DNA of 64,000 bases from Robertkochia sediminum (lineage in GTDB: Bacteria > Bacteroidota > Bacteroidia > Flavobacteriales > Flavobacteriaceae): assembly GCF_016786255.1 (NCBI RefSeq), contig NZ_JADMKT010000069.1:1-64000 (forward strand), given 5' to 3'. Shown here piece after piece: positions 45,020 through 53,957 of this stretch (the stretch's first letter is position 1; the number at the start of each line of letters is the position of its first letter). Under the pieces are notes generated by a model. That model was given only the letters and a program-made list of their open reading frames with translations, searched no databases and was not told where the DNA came from. The position numbers were made by a program, and so were the translations under genes.

Positions 45020-45958
45020 ATGAATCTGTTATTTATTGTTTTAGGGCTGGTCTTATTGGTGATGGGCGGGAACTGGTTATTGAAAGCAGCAGTGGCACTT
45101 TCGCTAAAGCTGGAGATCCCTAAGATCGTGATCGGGATGACCGTGGTATCTTTTGCGACCTCTGCACCGGAGCTCATCGTGAGTGTGAATGCAGCCTTTG
45201 ATGGATTCCCGGATATCGCCATGGGGAATGTGATTGGTTCGAATATTGCCAACCTCGGATTAGTTCTGGCGATCACCTTGCTTTTAGGGGCTATGGAGGT
45301 GGAGCGCAGTTTTTACAAGACCGACTGGCCGGTGATGATGATCGCTTCTCTTATGCTGTACTTTTTTGTGGCCCTTGACGGTGTCTTAGAGCGTTATGAA
45401 GGTGTGATCATGTTCGCTTTTCTGGTCGTATTCCTCATCTACCTGCTCAGGTTTCAAAAGCCTGCCGTGATCGATGAGATGCCTGAAGACGATGAGCCAT
45501 TACCATTGCATAAATTAGTGCTGTATCTCGTTATTGGGGGCGTGGCTCTCTGGGGAGGCTCAGAACTATTGATCGACGGAGCGGTTGGTATGGCCCGTTT
45601 TTACGGGGTAAGTGAGCGGGTGATCGCGGTAACCGTAGTTTCTGTTGGTACCAGTATCCCTGAATTGGCGGCTTCTGTCATTGCGGTGATCAATAAAGAA
45701 AAGGCCATTTCCCTAGGGAACCTCCTTGGGTCTAATGTATTTAATATTCTTGCCGTGCTGGGAATAACCTCCATGATCATGCCGGTTACCATAGATGATC
45801 AGGGATTGCTCAATAACGATATCTACTGGATGCTTGGCTTTGCCTTTATCGTATTGCCTCTGGTGTTTATTCCGCGAGGCCTAAGATTGGGCTGGCGGGA
45901 TGGCCTGGTGTTGTTGGCGGGTTATGGTGTATTTACCTATCTAACCGTGATGTCGTAA
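45020..45958 (+). CDS. Calcium/sodium antiporter (CaCA family)
   Basis: The 312-aa membrane protein has ten predicted helices and the two inverted alpha-repeats of the Na/Ca exchanger fold: TVVSFATSAPELIVS with GNVIGSNIANLGLVLAI, and TVVSVGTSIPELAAS with GNLLGSNVFNILAVLGI. The Glu and Asn residues of each repeat that bind Ca2+ are present. It exports Ca2+ in exchange for Na+ or H+. The frame is open from 44942, but the preceding 26 residues are polar and basic, and the first helix starts at 45020 (MNLLFIVLG), so that ATG is used. Confidence 0.92.
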   Translation: MNLLFIVLGLVLLVMGGNWLLKAAVALSLKLEIPKIVIGMTVVSFATSAPELIVSVNAAFDGFPDIAMGNVIGSNIANLGLVLAITLLLGAMEVERSFYKTDWPVMMIASLMLYFFVALDGVLERYEGVIMFAFLVVFLIYLLRFQKPAVIDEMPEDDEPLPLHKLVLYLVIGGVALWGGSELLIDGAVGMARFYGVSERVIAVTVVSVGTSIPELAASVIAVINKEKAISLGNLLGSNVFNILAVLGITSMIMPVTIDDQGLLNNDIYWMLGFAFIVLPLVFIPRGLRLGWRDGLVLLAGYGVFTYLTVMS

Positions 45959-45970
45959 TGTATCATAAAA

Positions 45971-45996
45971 AAAGCCACCTTGAAGAAGGTGGCTTT
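45971..45996. terminator. Bidirectional terminator between antiporter and GSII
   Basis: AAAGCCACCTT (45971-45981)-GAAG-AAGGTGGCTTT (45986-45996), an 11-bp perfect stem. Confidence 0.9.
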
Positions 45997-46016
45997 TGTA
46001 TTTATGGTAGCAAGGA

Positions 46017-47027
46017 CTATTTCTCTGCGCCCTTTACGGTCTTGATAATTCTACCGGCTACTTTGTATGGGTCTGCGTTTGAAGCAGGACGACGGTCTTC
46101 TAACCATCCTTTCCAACCTTTCTCTACAGTGATGATCGGAATACGGATCGATGCACCACGGTCTGAAACCCCGTAAGAGAACTGGTCGATAGACTGCGTC
46201 TCGTGAAGTCCGGTAAGACGCTCGTCGTTGTAAGCTCCGTACACTTCAATGTGTTCTTTGGTTACAGGACGGAAGGCTTCACAGATACGGTCGTATACTT
46301 CTTTGCTTCCTGCCTCTCTCAATGTAGAGTTAGAGAAGTTAGCGTGCATACCAGAACCGTTCCAGTCTCCTCGAACAGGTTTTGGGTGAAGTTCTATATA
46401 GTATCCGTATTTTTCAGTAAGTCTGTTCAACAGGTAACGTGCAACCCAGATCTCATCACCGGCTTTCTTAGCACCTTTTGCGAAGTTCTGGAATTCCCAC
46501 TGTCCCGGAGCAACCTCCTGGTTGATCCCCTCGATGTTAAGACCAGCCTCAAGACAGATGTCAAGGTGCTCTTCAACGAGGTTACGACCCCAGGTGTAAC
46601 GTCCGCCAACAGAACAGTAGTACTGTCCCTGTGGTCCTGGGAAACCACCTCTTGGGAATCCTAGAGGAAGGTCGGTTTTATTGTCCATGATAAAGTACTC
46701 CTGCTCGAAACCGAACCAGAAATCATTATCGTCATCATCGATCTGCGCTCTACCGTTAGAGGCGTGTGGAGTACCATCAGGGTTCATTACCTCGGTCATC
46801 ACCAGGTATCCGTTTACTCTTTCCGGATCAGGATAGATAGCTACCGGCTTAAGAAGACAGTCTGAAGAACCTCCTTCTGCCTGCATGGTCGAACTTCCGT
46901 CAAATGACCAGATCGGACAGCTTTCCAGTTTACCGTCAAAATCTTCTACAATTTTAGTTTTGCTACGTAACTCCTGGGTGGGTGTATATCCGTCCAGCCA
47001 GATGTACTCAAGTTTAGCCTTGTTCAT
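46017..47027 (-). CDS. Glutamine synthetase type II (eukaryote-type, beta-grasp)
   Basis: The 336-aa enzyme makes glutamine from glutamate, ammonia and ATP. It is the short GSII type, with N-terminal YIWLDGYTPTQELRSKT (beta-grasp), then catalytic WSFDGSSTMQA, PGPQGQYYCSVG and the substrate region VAPGQWEFQ, NGSGMHANFSNSTLRE. The frame is open to 47054; the ATG at 47027 (MNKAKLEYIWLDGY) gives the family start. It is divergent from the type III glutamine synthetase at 47315, a pair of non-homologous-length GS enzymes in one locus. Confidence 0.9.
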   Translation of the reverse strand: MNKAKLEYIWLDGYTPTQELRSKTKIVEDFDGKLESCPIWSFDGSSTMQAEGGSSDCLLKPVAIYPDPERVNGYLVMTEVMNPDGTPHASNGRAQIDDDDNDFWFGFEQEYFIMDNKTDLPLGFPRGGFPGPQGQYYCSVGGRYTWGRNLVEEHLDICLEAGLNIEGINQEVAPGQWEFQNFAKGAKKAGDEIWVARYLLNRLTEKYGYYIELHPKPVRGDWNGSGMHANFSNSTLREAGSKEVYDRICEAFRPVTKEHIEVYGAYNDERLTGLHETQSIDQFSYGVSDRGASIRIPIITVEKGWKGWLEDRRPASNADPYKVAGRIIKTVKGAEK

Positions 47028-47064
47028 AATAGTGTTGCGTTTAAGTAAAATCATTTAGATGGAG

Positions 47065-47072
47065 CAAAAATA
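47065..47072 (-). promoter_or_regulatory. -7 box TATTTTTG for GSII
   Basis: On the minus strand TATTTTTG lies 37 bp before the ATG at 47027. Confidence 0.5.
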
Positions 47073-47314
47073 AAATAATTGCACTAAGTACACCATAAAA
47101 AAGAGGGGTGATTTCAAAAAACTATCAACATTTTTATTGACACCCTCGAATTTTGAAGGGGAGATAATCTTTTAATGGTATTTTTGAGGAAATAATGCCT
47201 TTTTTCGAAGGGTGCCCCCTTTAAGTTTGGGGGTACGTGCTGAAATATAGGTAAGGGGTTATTTTCGTAACTTGATAAATCGATTAAAATAAACAACTTA
47301 AATAGCGCGAATGT

Positions 47315-49501
47315 ATGTCAAAAATCAGATTTGATTCGGTCAGGGAAACGTTTCGCAGGGAGCCCATGCCTGTTGCTTCCAGAGGAAAGCGTTCTGAACT
47401 CTTTGGAGTAAATGTCTTTAATGAAATGGTCATGAGGGAGTCCCTGTCTAAAGAGGCTTATAATAGTGTGATGGCTGCCATAGAGGTAGGCAGTCGTATC
47501 GACAGGAAACTGGCCGATGAGATCGCCTCGGCCATGAAAAACTGGGCCCTCTCCAAAGGAGCAACCCATTATACGCACTGGTTTCAGCCATTAACGGGCG
47601 CCACGGCAGAAAAGCACGATGCCTTTTTTGAGCCCATTTCCAACGCCCATGCCGTAGAGAAGTTCGGTGGTGCACAACTGGTACAGCAAGAACCCGATGC
47701 TTCGAGTTTTCCGCATGGAGGAATAAGAAATACCTTTGAAGCCCGTGGGTATACTGCCTGGGACCCTACTTCACCGGCCTTTATTTACGGCACTACCTTG
47801 TGTATCCCTACCGTATTCGTTTCGTATACGGGGGAGGCCCTCGATAATAAGACGCCTTTATTACGTGCATTACAAGCCGTAGACCAGGCGGCTACCGAGG
47901 TGGCAAAATATTTTGATAAAACTGTGACCAAAGTGATCGCTACGCTCGGGTGGGAGCAGGAGTATTTCCTGGTGGATAAAGCGCTTACCAGTTCGCGACC
48001 CGACCTGGTGCTGGCCGGACGAACCCTTCTGGGGCATTCGCCTGCTAAAGGACAGCAGCTCGACGATCACTATTTTGGATCGATCCCCGACCGGGTGCTA
48101 AGCTATATGCGCGATCTGGAACAGGAATGTATGCTTTTGGGTATTCCCGTAAAGACACGTCATAATGAGGTGGCACCTAACCAGTTCGAACTGGCGCCCA
48201 TCTTTGAGGAGGCAAACCTGGCAGTAGATCATAATTCCCTGCTGATGGATGTGATGGATAAGATCGCAGCCAAGCACAATTTTAAAGTGCTCTTTCACGA
48301 AAAGCCTTTTGCCGGGATCAATGGTTCGGGAAAACACAACAACTGGTCCCTGTCGACCAATACAGGAGTGAACCTTCTGAGTCCGGGATCCACGCCCATG
48401 AAGAACCTGCAATTTCTTACGTTCTTCATCAATACGATCAAGGCGGTACACGATCACGAAGAATTGATCCGTTCGGCTATCGCATCGGCTACCAACGATC
48501 ACCGTTTGGGGGCTAATGAGGCACCACCTGCCATTATCTCTGTATTTATAGGCTCTCAGTTAACCAAGGTTCTCGATGAGCTGGAAGATGTGTCAAAAGG
48601 AAAACTCTCTCCAAAAGAGAAAACCGACCTCAAACTTAATGTGGTCGGAAAGATCCCGGAGATCCTGCTCGATAATACCGACAGAAACAGAACTTCTCCC
48701 TTCGCCTTTACCGGGAACAAGTTCGAGTTGAGAGCCGTAGGGTCTAAAGCCAATTGTGCCAAACCCATGACCGTTCTTAACAGTATCGTGGCCAATCAAC
48801 TTATCGAGTTCAAGAAAGAGGTAGACCACCTTATTGATAAGAAGGGACTCAAAAAGGACGAAGCGATCTTTAATGTGCTCAGAGAATACATCAAAGCCTC
48901 GAAGAAGATACGTTTTGAAGGTGACGGGTATAGTGATGAATGGGAGAAGGAAGCGGCCAAACGCGGACTCTCTAACAATAAGACCACCCCGGAGGCACTA
49001 AAAGCCTCGGTGTCGGAAAAGACCATGAAGCTCTATGAATCCCTCGGGGTGATGAATGCCCGGGAGGTACATGCCCGTTATGAGATCGAACTGGAAGAAT
49101 ATGTCATGAAGGTGCAGATCGAAGGTCGCGTGCTTGGCGATATTGCCAGAAACCACGTGATCCCGACAGCTATTGGTTACCAGAATACGCTTATTGAGAA
49201 TGTTCGCGGACTCAAAGAAGTATTCGGTTCAGAATTTAAAGACCATGCCGCAGAGCAGATGGAACTCATCAAGTCGATCTCCGGCCATATCGCCGGCATC
49301 AATTCTCTGGTAAATAAGATGACCGATGAAAGGCGGGCAGCCAATAAACTAGGGACGGCCCAGGAAAAGGCAGCAGCCTATTGCAATAAAGTGCTTCCGT
49401 ATTTTGAGGAGATCAGATACCACTGCGATAAACTGGAGCTCATGGTAGACGACGCCCAATGGCCGCTCACCAAATACAGAGAGCTCTTGTTTACCAGATA
49501 G
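47315..49501 (+). CDS. glnN: Glutamine synthetase type III
   Basis: The 728-aa enzyme is the large GSIII type, typical of Bacteroidota and cyanobacteria, and forms double-hexamer rings rather than the dodecamer of GSI. Motifs visible include FEPISNAHAVEKFGGAQLVQ, YTAWDPTSPAFIYG, RHNEVAPNQFELAPIFEEAN (substrate/metal) and NGSGKHNNWSL (catalytic loop). Bacteroides GlnN is nitrogen regulated. It is divergent from the GSII gene; the 287 bp between them contain two short G/C dyads (about 47144-47162 and 47213-47233) that could be regulator sites, but no sigma54 promoter was seen. Confidence 0.92.
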   Translation: MSKIRFDSVRETFRREPMPVASRGKRSELFGVNVFNEMVMRESLSKEAYNSVMAAIEVGSRIDRKLADEIASAMKNWALSKGATHYTHWFQPLTGATAEKHDAFFEPISNAHAVEKFGGAQLVQQEPDASSFPHGGIRNTFEARGYTAWDPTSPAFIYGTTLCIPTVFVSYTGEALDNKTPLLRALQAVDQAATEVAKYFDKTVTKVIATLGWEQEYFLVDKALTSSRPDLVLAGRTLLGHSPAKGQQLDDHYFGSIPDRVLSYMRDLEQECMLLGIPVKTRHNEVAPNQFELAPIFEEANLAVDHNSLLMDVMDKIAAKHNFKVLFHEKPFAGINGSGKHNNWSLSTNTGVNLLSPGSTPMKNLQFLTFFINTIKAVHDHEELIRSAIASATNDHRLGANEAPPAIISVFIGSQLTKVLDELEDVSKGKLSPKEKTDLKLNVVGKIPEILLDNTDRNRTSPFAFTGNKFELRAVGSKANCAKPMTVLNSIVANQLIEFKKEVDHLIDKKGLKKDEAIFNVLREYIKASKKIRFEGDGYSDEWEKEAAKRGLSNNKTTPEALKASVSEKTMKLYESLGVMNAREVHARYEIELEEYVMKVQIEGRVLGDIARNHVIPTAIGYQNTLIENVRGLKEVFGSEFKDHAAEQMELIKSISGHIAGINSLVNKMTDERRAANKLGTAQEKAAAYCNKVLPYFEEIRYHCDKLELMVDDAQWPLTKYRELLFTR

Positions 49502-49640
49502 TAAATAACAGAAAGACCATGCGAAAAAGATGATAAATCCACACTTCGTTATTAATCCGATTTTTAATTACGTACGTCGAATACTCATCTATTGTGCTGA
49601 AAATAAGCTCATAATGATTTTCTGAATTGGAAGCATTTAT

Positions 49641-49648
49641 TATATTTG
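49641..49648 (+). promoter_or_regulatory. -7 box TATATTTG before candidate sRNA
   Basis: A perfect TAnnTTTG with no coding start nearby. It lies 34 bp before the first hairpin of the candidate RNA. Confidence 0.5.
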
Positions 49649-49654
49649 ATATGC

Positions 49655-49779
49655 TATTAATCAATTTAAAACAAGTGACACAGTTGTGCTTTAAGCAGCA
49701 CAGCAGTCACTGAAAGGGGTAAGAGAGTTAAACAACTCTCGAAAACACACGAACCATTGTTCGTGTGTTTTTTTTTATC
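49655..49779 (+). ncRNA. Candidate small RNA between glnN and purM
   Basis: Downstream of a -7 box, the sequence forms three hairpins: GTGAC...GTCAC with inner TGTGCT/AGCACA (49675-49710), AGAGAGTT-AAAC-AACTCTC (49722-49740), and the terminator ACACACGAAC-CATT-GTTCGTGTGT with a T run (49744-49779). There is no open frame or start codon of note. The purM promoter begins at 49782, right after. Known small RNA families are not recognised. It is a candidate only. Confidence 0.45.
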
Positions 49780-49781
49780 CC

Positions 49782-49789
49782 TATTTTTG
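49782..49789 (+). promoter_or_regulatory. -7 box TATTTTTG for purM
   Basis: Directly after the sRNA terminator T run and 17 bp before the ATG at 49807. The longer reading frame from 49765 would run through it. Confidence 0.55.
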
Positions 49790-49806
49790 TGCAAAATTTC
49801 GAGTTC

Positions 49807-50988
49807 ATGAGTTCTGAAGTGAGTAAAAGATATGCCCAGAGAGGGGTTTCAGCTGCTAAGGAAGATGTGCATAACGCCATTAAAAATGTAGACAAGGGAT
49901 TGTTTCCCCAGGCATTCTGTAAGATCGTTCCCGATCACCTTACCGGGGATAACGATCACTGCCTGATCATGCATGCCGATGGTGCAGGTACCAAATCGTC
50001 TTTGGCTTATATGTATTGGAGAGAGACCGGAGACCTATCGGTTTGGAAGGGGATCGCTCAGGATGCACTCATCATGAACATCGACGACCTTTTGTGTGTA
50101 GGGGCAACTTCGAATATCCTTCTGTCTTCTACCATTGGTCGCAATAAGAACCTGATACCGGGAGAGGTGATCTCTGCCATTATTAATGGTACAGAAGAAC
50201 TCATTGCCGAGCTTAAGGAATTTGGTGTGGAGATCCATTCTACAGGCGGAGAAACTGCCGATGTTGGAGATCTCGTGCGTACCATTATCGTAGACTCTAC
50301 AGTTACCGCCCGAATGAAAAGAAGCGATGTGATCGATAATGCCCGTATCGAACCCGGAAATGTTATTGTAGGGCTTGCTTCTTTTGGGCAGGCTACTTAT
50401 GAAAAGGAATATAACGGGGGGATGGGAAGTAACGGATTGACCTCTGCCCGTCATGATGTATTTTCTAAATATCTCGCAGAAAAATATCCGGAAAGCTTTG
50501 ATCACGAAGTGCCGGAAGACTTGGTGTATTCCGGAGGTGTAAAGCTTACCGATACGGTAGAAGGCTCGCCTTTAGATGCCGGAAAACTCGTGTTGTCCCC
50601 AACCCGTACTTACGCTCCGGTCATAGCCGCCATCCTGAAGAAGGTAGGTGCAAAAGCTATTAACGGGATGGTACACTGCAGCGGGGGAGCCCAAACCAAG
50701 ATCCTTCATTTTGTAGACGGAGTACATGTGATCAAGGATAATATGTTCCCGGTACCACCATTATTTCAACTGATACAGGAACAATCGGGGACCTCATGGG
50801 AAGAAATGTACCAGGTATTTAACTGCGGTCACCGTATGGAAATTTATACCAACGAGGAAGTTGCCCAAGAGATCATCGCCATCTCAAGATCATTTAATAT
50901 TGATGCACAGATTGTTGGAAGGGTTGAGTCTTCAGATACTAAAAAATTGACCATAAAGAGCGAAAAAGGGGTGTTCTCATACCACTAA
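49807..50988 (+). CDS. purM: Phosphoribosylformylglycinamidine cyclo-ligase (AIR synthetase)
   Basis: The 393-aa enzyme converts FGAM to AIR in purine synthesis. The start MSSEVSKRYAQRGVSAA matches the family, whereas the frame open from 49765 overlaps the sRNA terminator and promoter. Motifs: DGAGTKSSLAYMYW (ATP/substrate), MNIDDLLCVGAT, TGGETADVGDLV and GLASFGQATYEKEYNGGMGSNG. It is longer than the E. coli enzyme (345 aa), as is usual in Bacteroidota. The ATP-binding sites and the C-terminal domain are intact. It ends at a terminator before nrdJ. Confidence 0.92.
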   Translation: MSSEVSKRYAQRGVSAAKEDVHNAIKNVDKGLFPQAFCKIVPDHLTGDNDHCLIMHADGAGTKSSLAYMYWRETGDLSVWKGIAQDALIMNIDDLLCVGATSNILLSSTIGRNKNLIPGEVISAIINGTEELIAELKEFGVEIHSTGGETADVGDLVRTIIVDSTVTARMKRSDVIDNARIEPGNVIVGLASFGQATYEKEYNGGMGSNGLTSARHDVFSKYLAEKYPESFDHEVPEDLVYSGGVKLTDTVEGSPLDAGKLVLSPTRTYAPVIAAILKKVGAKAINGMVHCSGGAQTKILHFVDGVHVIKDNMFPVPPLFQLIQEQSGTSWEEMYQVFNCGHRMEIYTNEEVAQEIIAISRSFNIDAQIVGRVESSDTKKLTIKSEKGVFSYH

Positions 50989-51015
50989 CCGTTCATCCGG
51001 AAAAATGTATATTTT

Positions 51016-51048
51016 AACGGAGTAGCCGCATGGTTACTCCGTTTTTTT
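51016..51048 (+). terminator. purM intrinsic terminator
   Basis: AACGGAGTA (51016-51024) pairs with TACTCCGTT (51035-51043), followed by TTTTTT. Confidence 0.8.
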
Positions 51049-51260
51049 GCAATAAACATAATTTTCTTTGGTGCAAGTTGATTTTTAAAAAATGAAAACT
51101 TTTAATTTTTTTACTAACGTTAATATGTTGCAAATCAAGATATTAACAATTCATTTTTGATAACTTTTGAAAGAGGGGTTTCCGAATAGGTTGATTTATT
51201 GCATACATTTACTTCAGTTCTCATTTATTTCAGTAACCAAAAAAAAATTATAGTTAGCTT

Positions 51261-53813
51261 ATGCAATCCGGTACAGCAACTGCAGCAAAAAAGACCTATA
51301 CTCAGGAAGAGGCTTATGAAGCGTCCCTGAAGTATTTTAAAGGTGATGACCTGGCCGCCCGTGTTTGGGTGAACAAGTATGCCCTGAAAGACTCAGATGG
51401 CAACATTTTTGAAAAGACTCCTGACGATATGCACAGAAGGATCGCCAGCGAGATCGCGAGGATCGAATCTAAGTATGCTAATCCGATGACGGAGCAGCAG
51501 ATCTTCGATCATATTAAAAACTTTAAATACATCGTTCCACAGGGAAGTCCGATGGCGGGTATCGGAAATCCATACCAGATCGCTTCGCTGTCGAACTGTT
51601 TTGTGATCGGAAACGATGGGATGTCTGATTCATACGGGGGCGTGATGAAGATCGACCAGGAGCAGGTACAGTTAATGAAAAGACGAGGAGGCGTGGGGCA
51701 CGACCTTTCTCATATCAGACCTAAGGGGTCCGGAGTGAAGAACTCTGCACTCACTTCTACAGGACTGGTTCCTTTTATGGAGCGTTATTCGAATTCGACC
51801 AGAGAGGTTGCTCAGGATGGTCGTAGAGGAGCGCTTATGCTTTCGGTATCTATTAATCACCCGGATGCAGAAGATTTTATCGATGCGAAGATGGAGCAGG
51901 GCAAAGTTACCGGAGCCAATGTTTCTGTTCGTATCGACGACGACTTTATGAAGTCGGTATCAGAAGGGGGAGAGTATGTTCAGAAATTCCCTATCCAAAG
52001 TGCTAACCCTAAAACAAGTAAAGTGATCGAATCCCGCAAGCTTTGGGATAAGATCGTTCACAATGCGTGGAAATCGGCGGAGCCTGGAATCCTTTTCTGG
52101 GATACGATCATCAGAGAATCGGTGCCAGACTGTTACTCAGACCTGGGGTATACCACTGTATCTACCAACCCTTGCGGAGAGATCCCGCTTTGTCCTTATG
52201 ACAGTTGCCGTTTGTTGGCGATCAACCTTTTCTCTTATGTGGAGAATCCGTTTACCGATAAGGCGAAGTTCAACTTTGAGCTCTTTAAAGCACATGCCGA
52301 AGTGGCTCAGCGTATGATGGATGATATCATCGATCTCGAACTGGAAAAGATCGACAATATCCTGGCCAAGATCGATGCCGATCCTGAGACCGAGGAGGTG
52401 AAGCGTGTAGAGAAAAACCTTTGGTTAAATATCCGTAAGAAAGCTCACGAAGGAAGACGTACCGGTATTGGTATCACTGCAGAAGGTGATATGCTTGCTG
52501 CCCTTGGAATGCGTTACGGTAGTGAAGAGGCTAATGATTTCTCTGTTGAGGTGCATAAAACACTTGCGCTTGCAGTATACCGCGGTTCGGTGAACCTCGC
52601 TAAGGAAAGAGGGGCGTTCACGATCTACGATACGGAAAGAGAAAAGAACAATCCGTTCGTACAGCGTATCAAAGAGGCCGATGAGGAGCTCTATTACGAG
52701 ATGTCTGAGCACGGAAGAAGAAACATCGCCCTGCTTACCATCGCCCCAACCGGAACGACCAGTTTGATGACTCAAACCACTTCGGGTATCGAGCCGGTGT
52801 TCCTTCCGGTATATAAAAGAAGAAGAAAGGTGAATCCTAACGATAAGGACGTGCGTGTAGACTTCGTTGATGAGGTTGGAGATTCATGGGAAGAGTATAT
52901 CGTATTCCACCACCGCTTTAAAGAGTGGATGGAAGCCAACGGTATCGATACCACTGCCAACTACAGTCAGGAAGAACTCAACGAACTCGTTGCCAAGTCG
53001 CCTTATTATAAAGCTACTTCAAATGACGTAGACTGGCTGAGTAAGGTTCGTCTGCAAGGAAGAGTACAGAAATGGGTAGATCACTCGATCAGTGTGACCA
53101 TCAACCTTCCTGCCGACGTGAACGAACAGCTCGTAGGAGAGCTTTATCTTGAAGCCTGGAGAGTTGGATGTAAGGGAGTTACCGTGTATCGCGATGGTTC
53201 ACGTTCAGGGGTGCTTATCTCTGCCGATGAAAAGAAAGAGGAGGAGAACGACAGCCTGGAACACTTCCCGCTTACAAGACCTGAGGTGCTTGAAGCTGAA
53301 GTGGTGCGCTTCCAGAACAATAAAGAAAAGTGGATCGCCTTTATGGGGCTTATCGACGGGAAACCTTACGAGGTATTTACCGGACTGGCCGATGATGAGG
53401 ATGGAATTCTTCTTCCAAGATGGGTGACCAACGGATATATTATCAAGAACAGAAATGAAGACGGAACCGGAAGATACGACTTCCAGTTCGAGAACAAGCG
53501 AGGATACAAGACCACGATCGAAGGACTTTCTCATAAATTCGATCCTGAGTACTGGAACTACGCTAAGCTGATCTCGAGTACGCTCCGTCATGGAATGCCT
53601 ATAGAAAAAGTTGTCGATCTGATCAACTCTCTGCAGCTCGACAGCGAATCGATCAATACCTGGAAGAACGGTGTGGCCCGTGCCCTTAAGCGCTTTGTGC
53701 CGGATGGTACAGAGATCAAAGGCCAGACCTGTTCAAATTGTAAAGGCGCGAACCTGATCTATCAGGAAGGATGTCTTACATGTAAGGATTGTGGTTCATC
53801 TAAGTGCGGTTAA
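51261..53813 (+). CDS. nrdJ: Adenosylcobalamin-dependent ribonucleotide reductase (class II)
   Basis: The 850-aa enzyme reduces ribonucleotides using a radical made from adenosylcobalamin and so needs no oxygen or NrdB. Redox-site Cys113 (LSNCFVIG) and the active-site pair Cys305/Glu307 (NPCGEIPLC) are present, together with TAPTGTTSLM-type loop (APTGTTSLMTQTTSGIEP). A C-terminal zinc ribbon is CSNCKGANLIYQEGCLTCKDC, ending SSKCG, which regenerates the active-site thiols. The long AT-rich 5' region (272 bp) holds no recognisable cobalamin riboswitch. Promoter position is not clear. Confidence 0.93.
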   Translation: MQSGTATAAKKTYTQEEAYEASLKYFKGDDLAARVWVNKYALKDSDGNIFEKTPDDMHRRIASEIARIESKYANPMTEQQIFDHIKNFKYIVPQGSPMAGIGNPYQIASLSNCFVIGNDGMSDSYGGVMKIDQEQVQLMKRRGGVGHDLSHIRPKGSGVKNSALTSTGLVPFMERYSNSTREVAQDGRRGALMLSVSINHPDAEDFIDAKMEQGKVTGANVSVRIDDDFMKSVSEGGEYVQKFPIQSANPKTSKVIESRKLWDKIVHNAWKSAEPGILFWDTIIRESVPDCYSDLGYTTVSTNPCGEIPLCPYDSCRLLAINLFSYVENPFTDKAKFNFELFKAHAEVAQRMMDDIIDLELEKIDNILAKIDADPETEEVKRVEKNLWLNIRKKAHEGRRTGIGITAEGDMLAALGMRYGSEEANDFSVEVHKTLALAVYRGSVNLAKERGAFTIYDTEREKNNPFVQRIKEADEELYYEMSEHGRRNIALLTIAPTGTTSLMTQTTSGIEPVFLPVYKRRRKVNPNDKDVRVDFVDEVGDSWEEYIVFHHRFKEWMEANGIDTTANYSQEELNELVAKSPYYKATSNDVDWLSKVRLQGRVQKWVDHSISVTINLPADVNEQLVGELYLEAWRVGCKGVTVYRDGSRSGVLISADEKKEEENDSLEHFPLTRPEVLEAEVVRFQNNKEKWIAFMGLIDGKPYEVFTGLADDEDGILLPRWVTNGYIIKNRNEDGTGRYDFQFENKRGYKTTIEGLSHKFDPEYWNYAKLISSTLRHGMPIEKVVDLINSLQLDSESINTWKNGVARALKRFVPDGTEIKGQTCSNCKGANLIYQEGCLTCKDCGSSKCG

Positions 53814-53832
53814 CATTTATTGCTATCGCAAG

Positions 53833-53866
53833 CAAAGCCCTTCTGAATGGAAGGGCTTTGTTGTTT
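53833..53866 (+). terminator. nrdJ intrinsic terminator
   Basis: CAAAGCCCTT (53833-53842) and AAGGGCTTTG (53851-53860), then T-rich DNA. Confidence 0.8.
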
Positions 53867-53926
53867 TATCGGCTCATCCGACATCAGGAAGCCAAAAAGA
53901 CAGTGACCCTATCCTGAAAAATATCG

Positions 53927-53934
53927 TAAATTTG
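53927..53934 (+). promoter_or_regulatory. -7 box TAAATTTG for prfA
   Basis: A perfect TAnnTTTG 23 bp before the ATG at 53958. Confidence 0.6.
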
Positions 53935-53957
53935 CCTACGCAATCAGCAGTATCTTT

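Noticed and set aside
49675..49740. tRNA gene
   Set aside because: The hairpins do not form a cloverleaf, there is no CCA-adjacent acceptor stem and no T-loop GTTCGA.
49765..49806. purM start at 49765
   Set aside because: It would put the start inside the sRNA terminator stem and -7 box; family alignment begins at 49807.
50989..51260. Cobalamin riboswitch before nrdJ
   Set aside because: The sequence is AT-rich, with no B12-box-like GCCACTG and no long stem besides the purM terminator.
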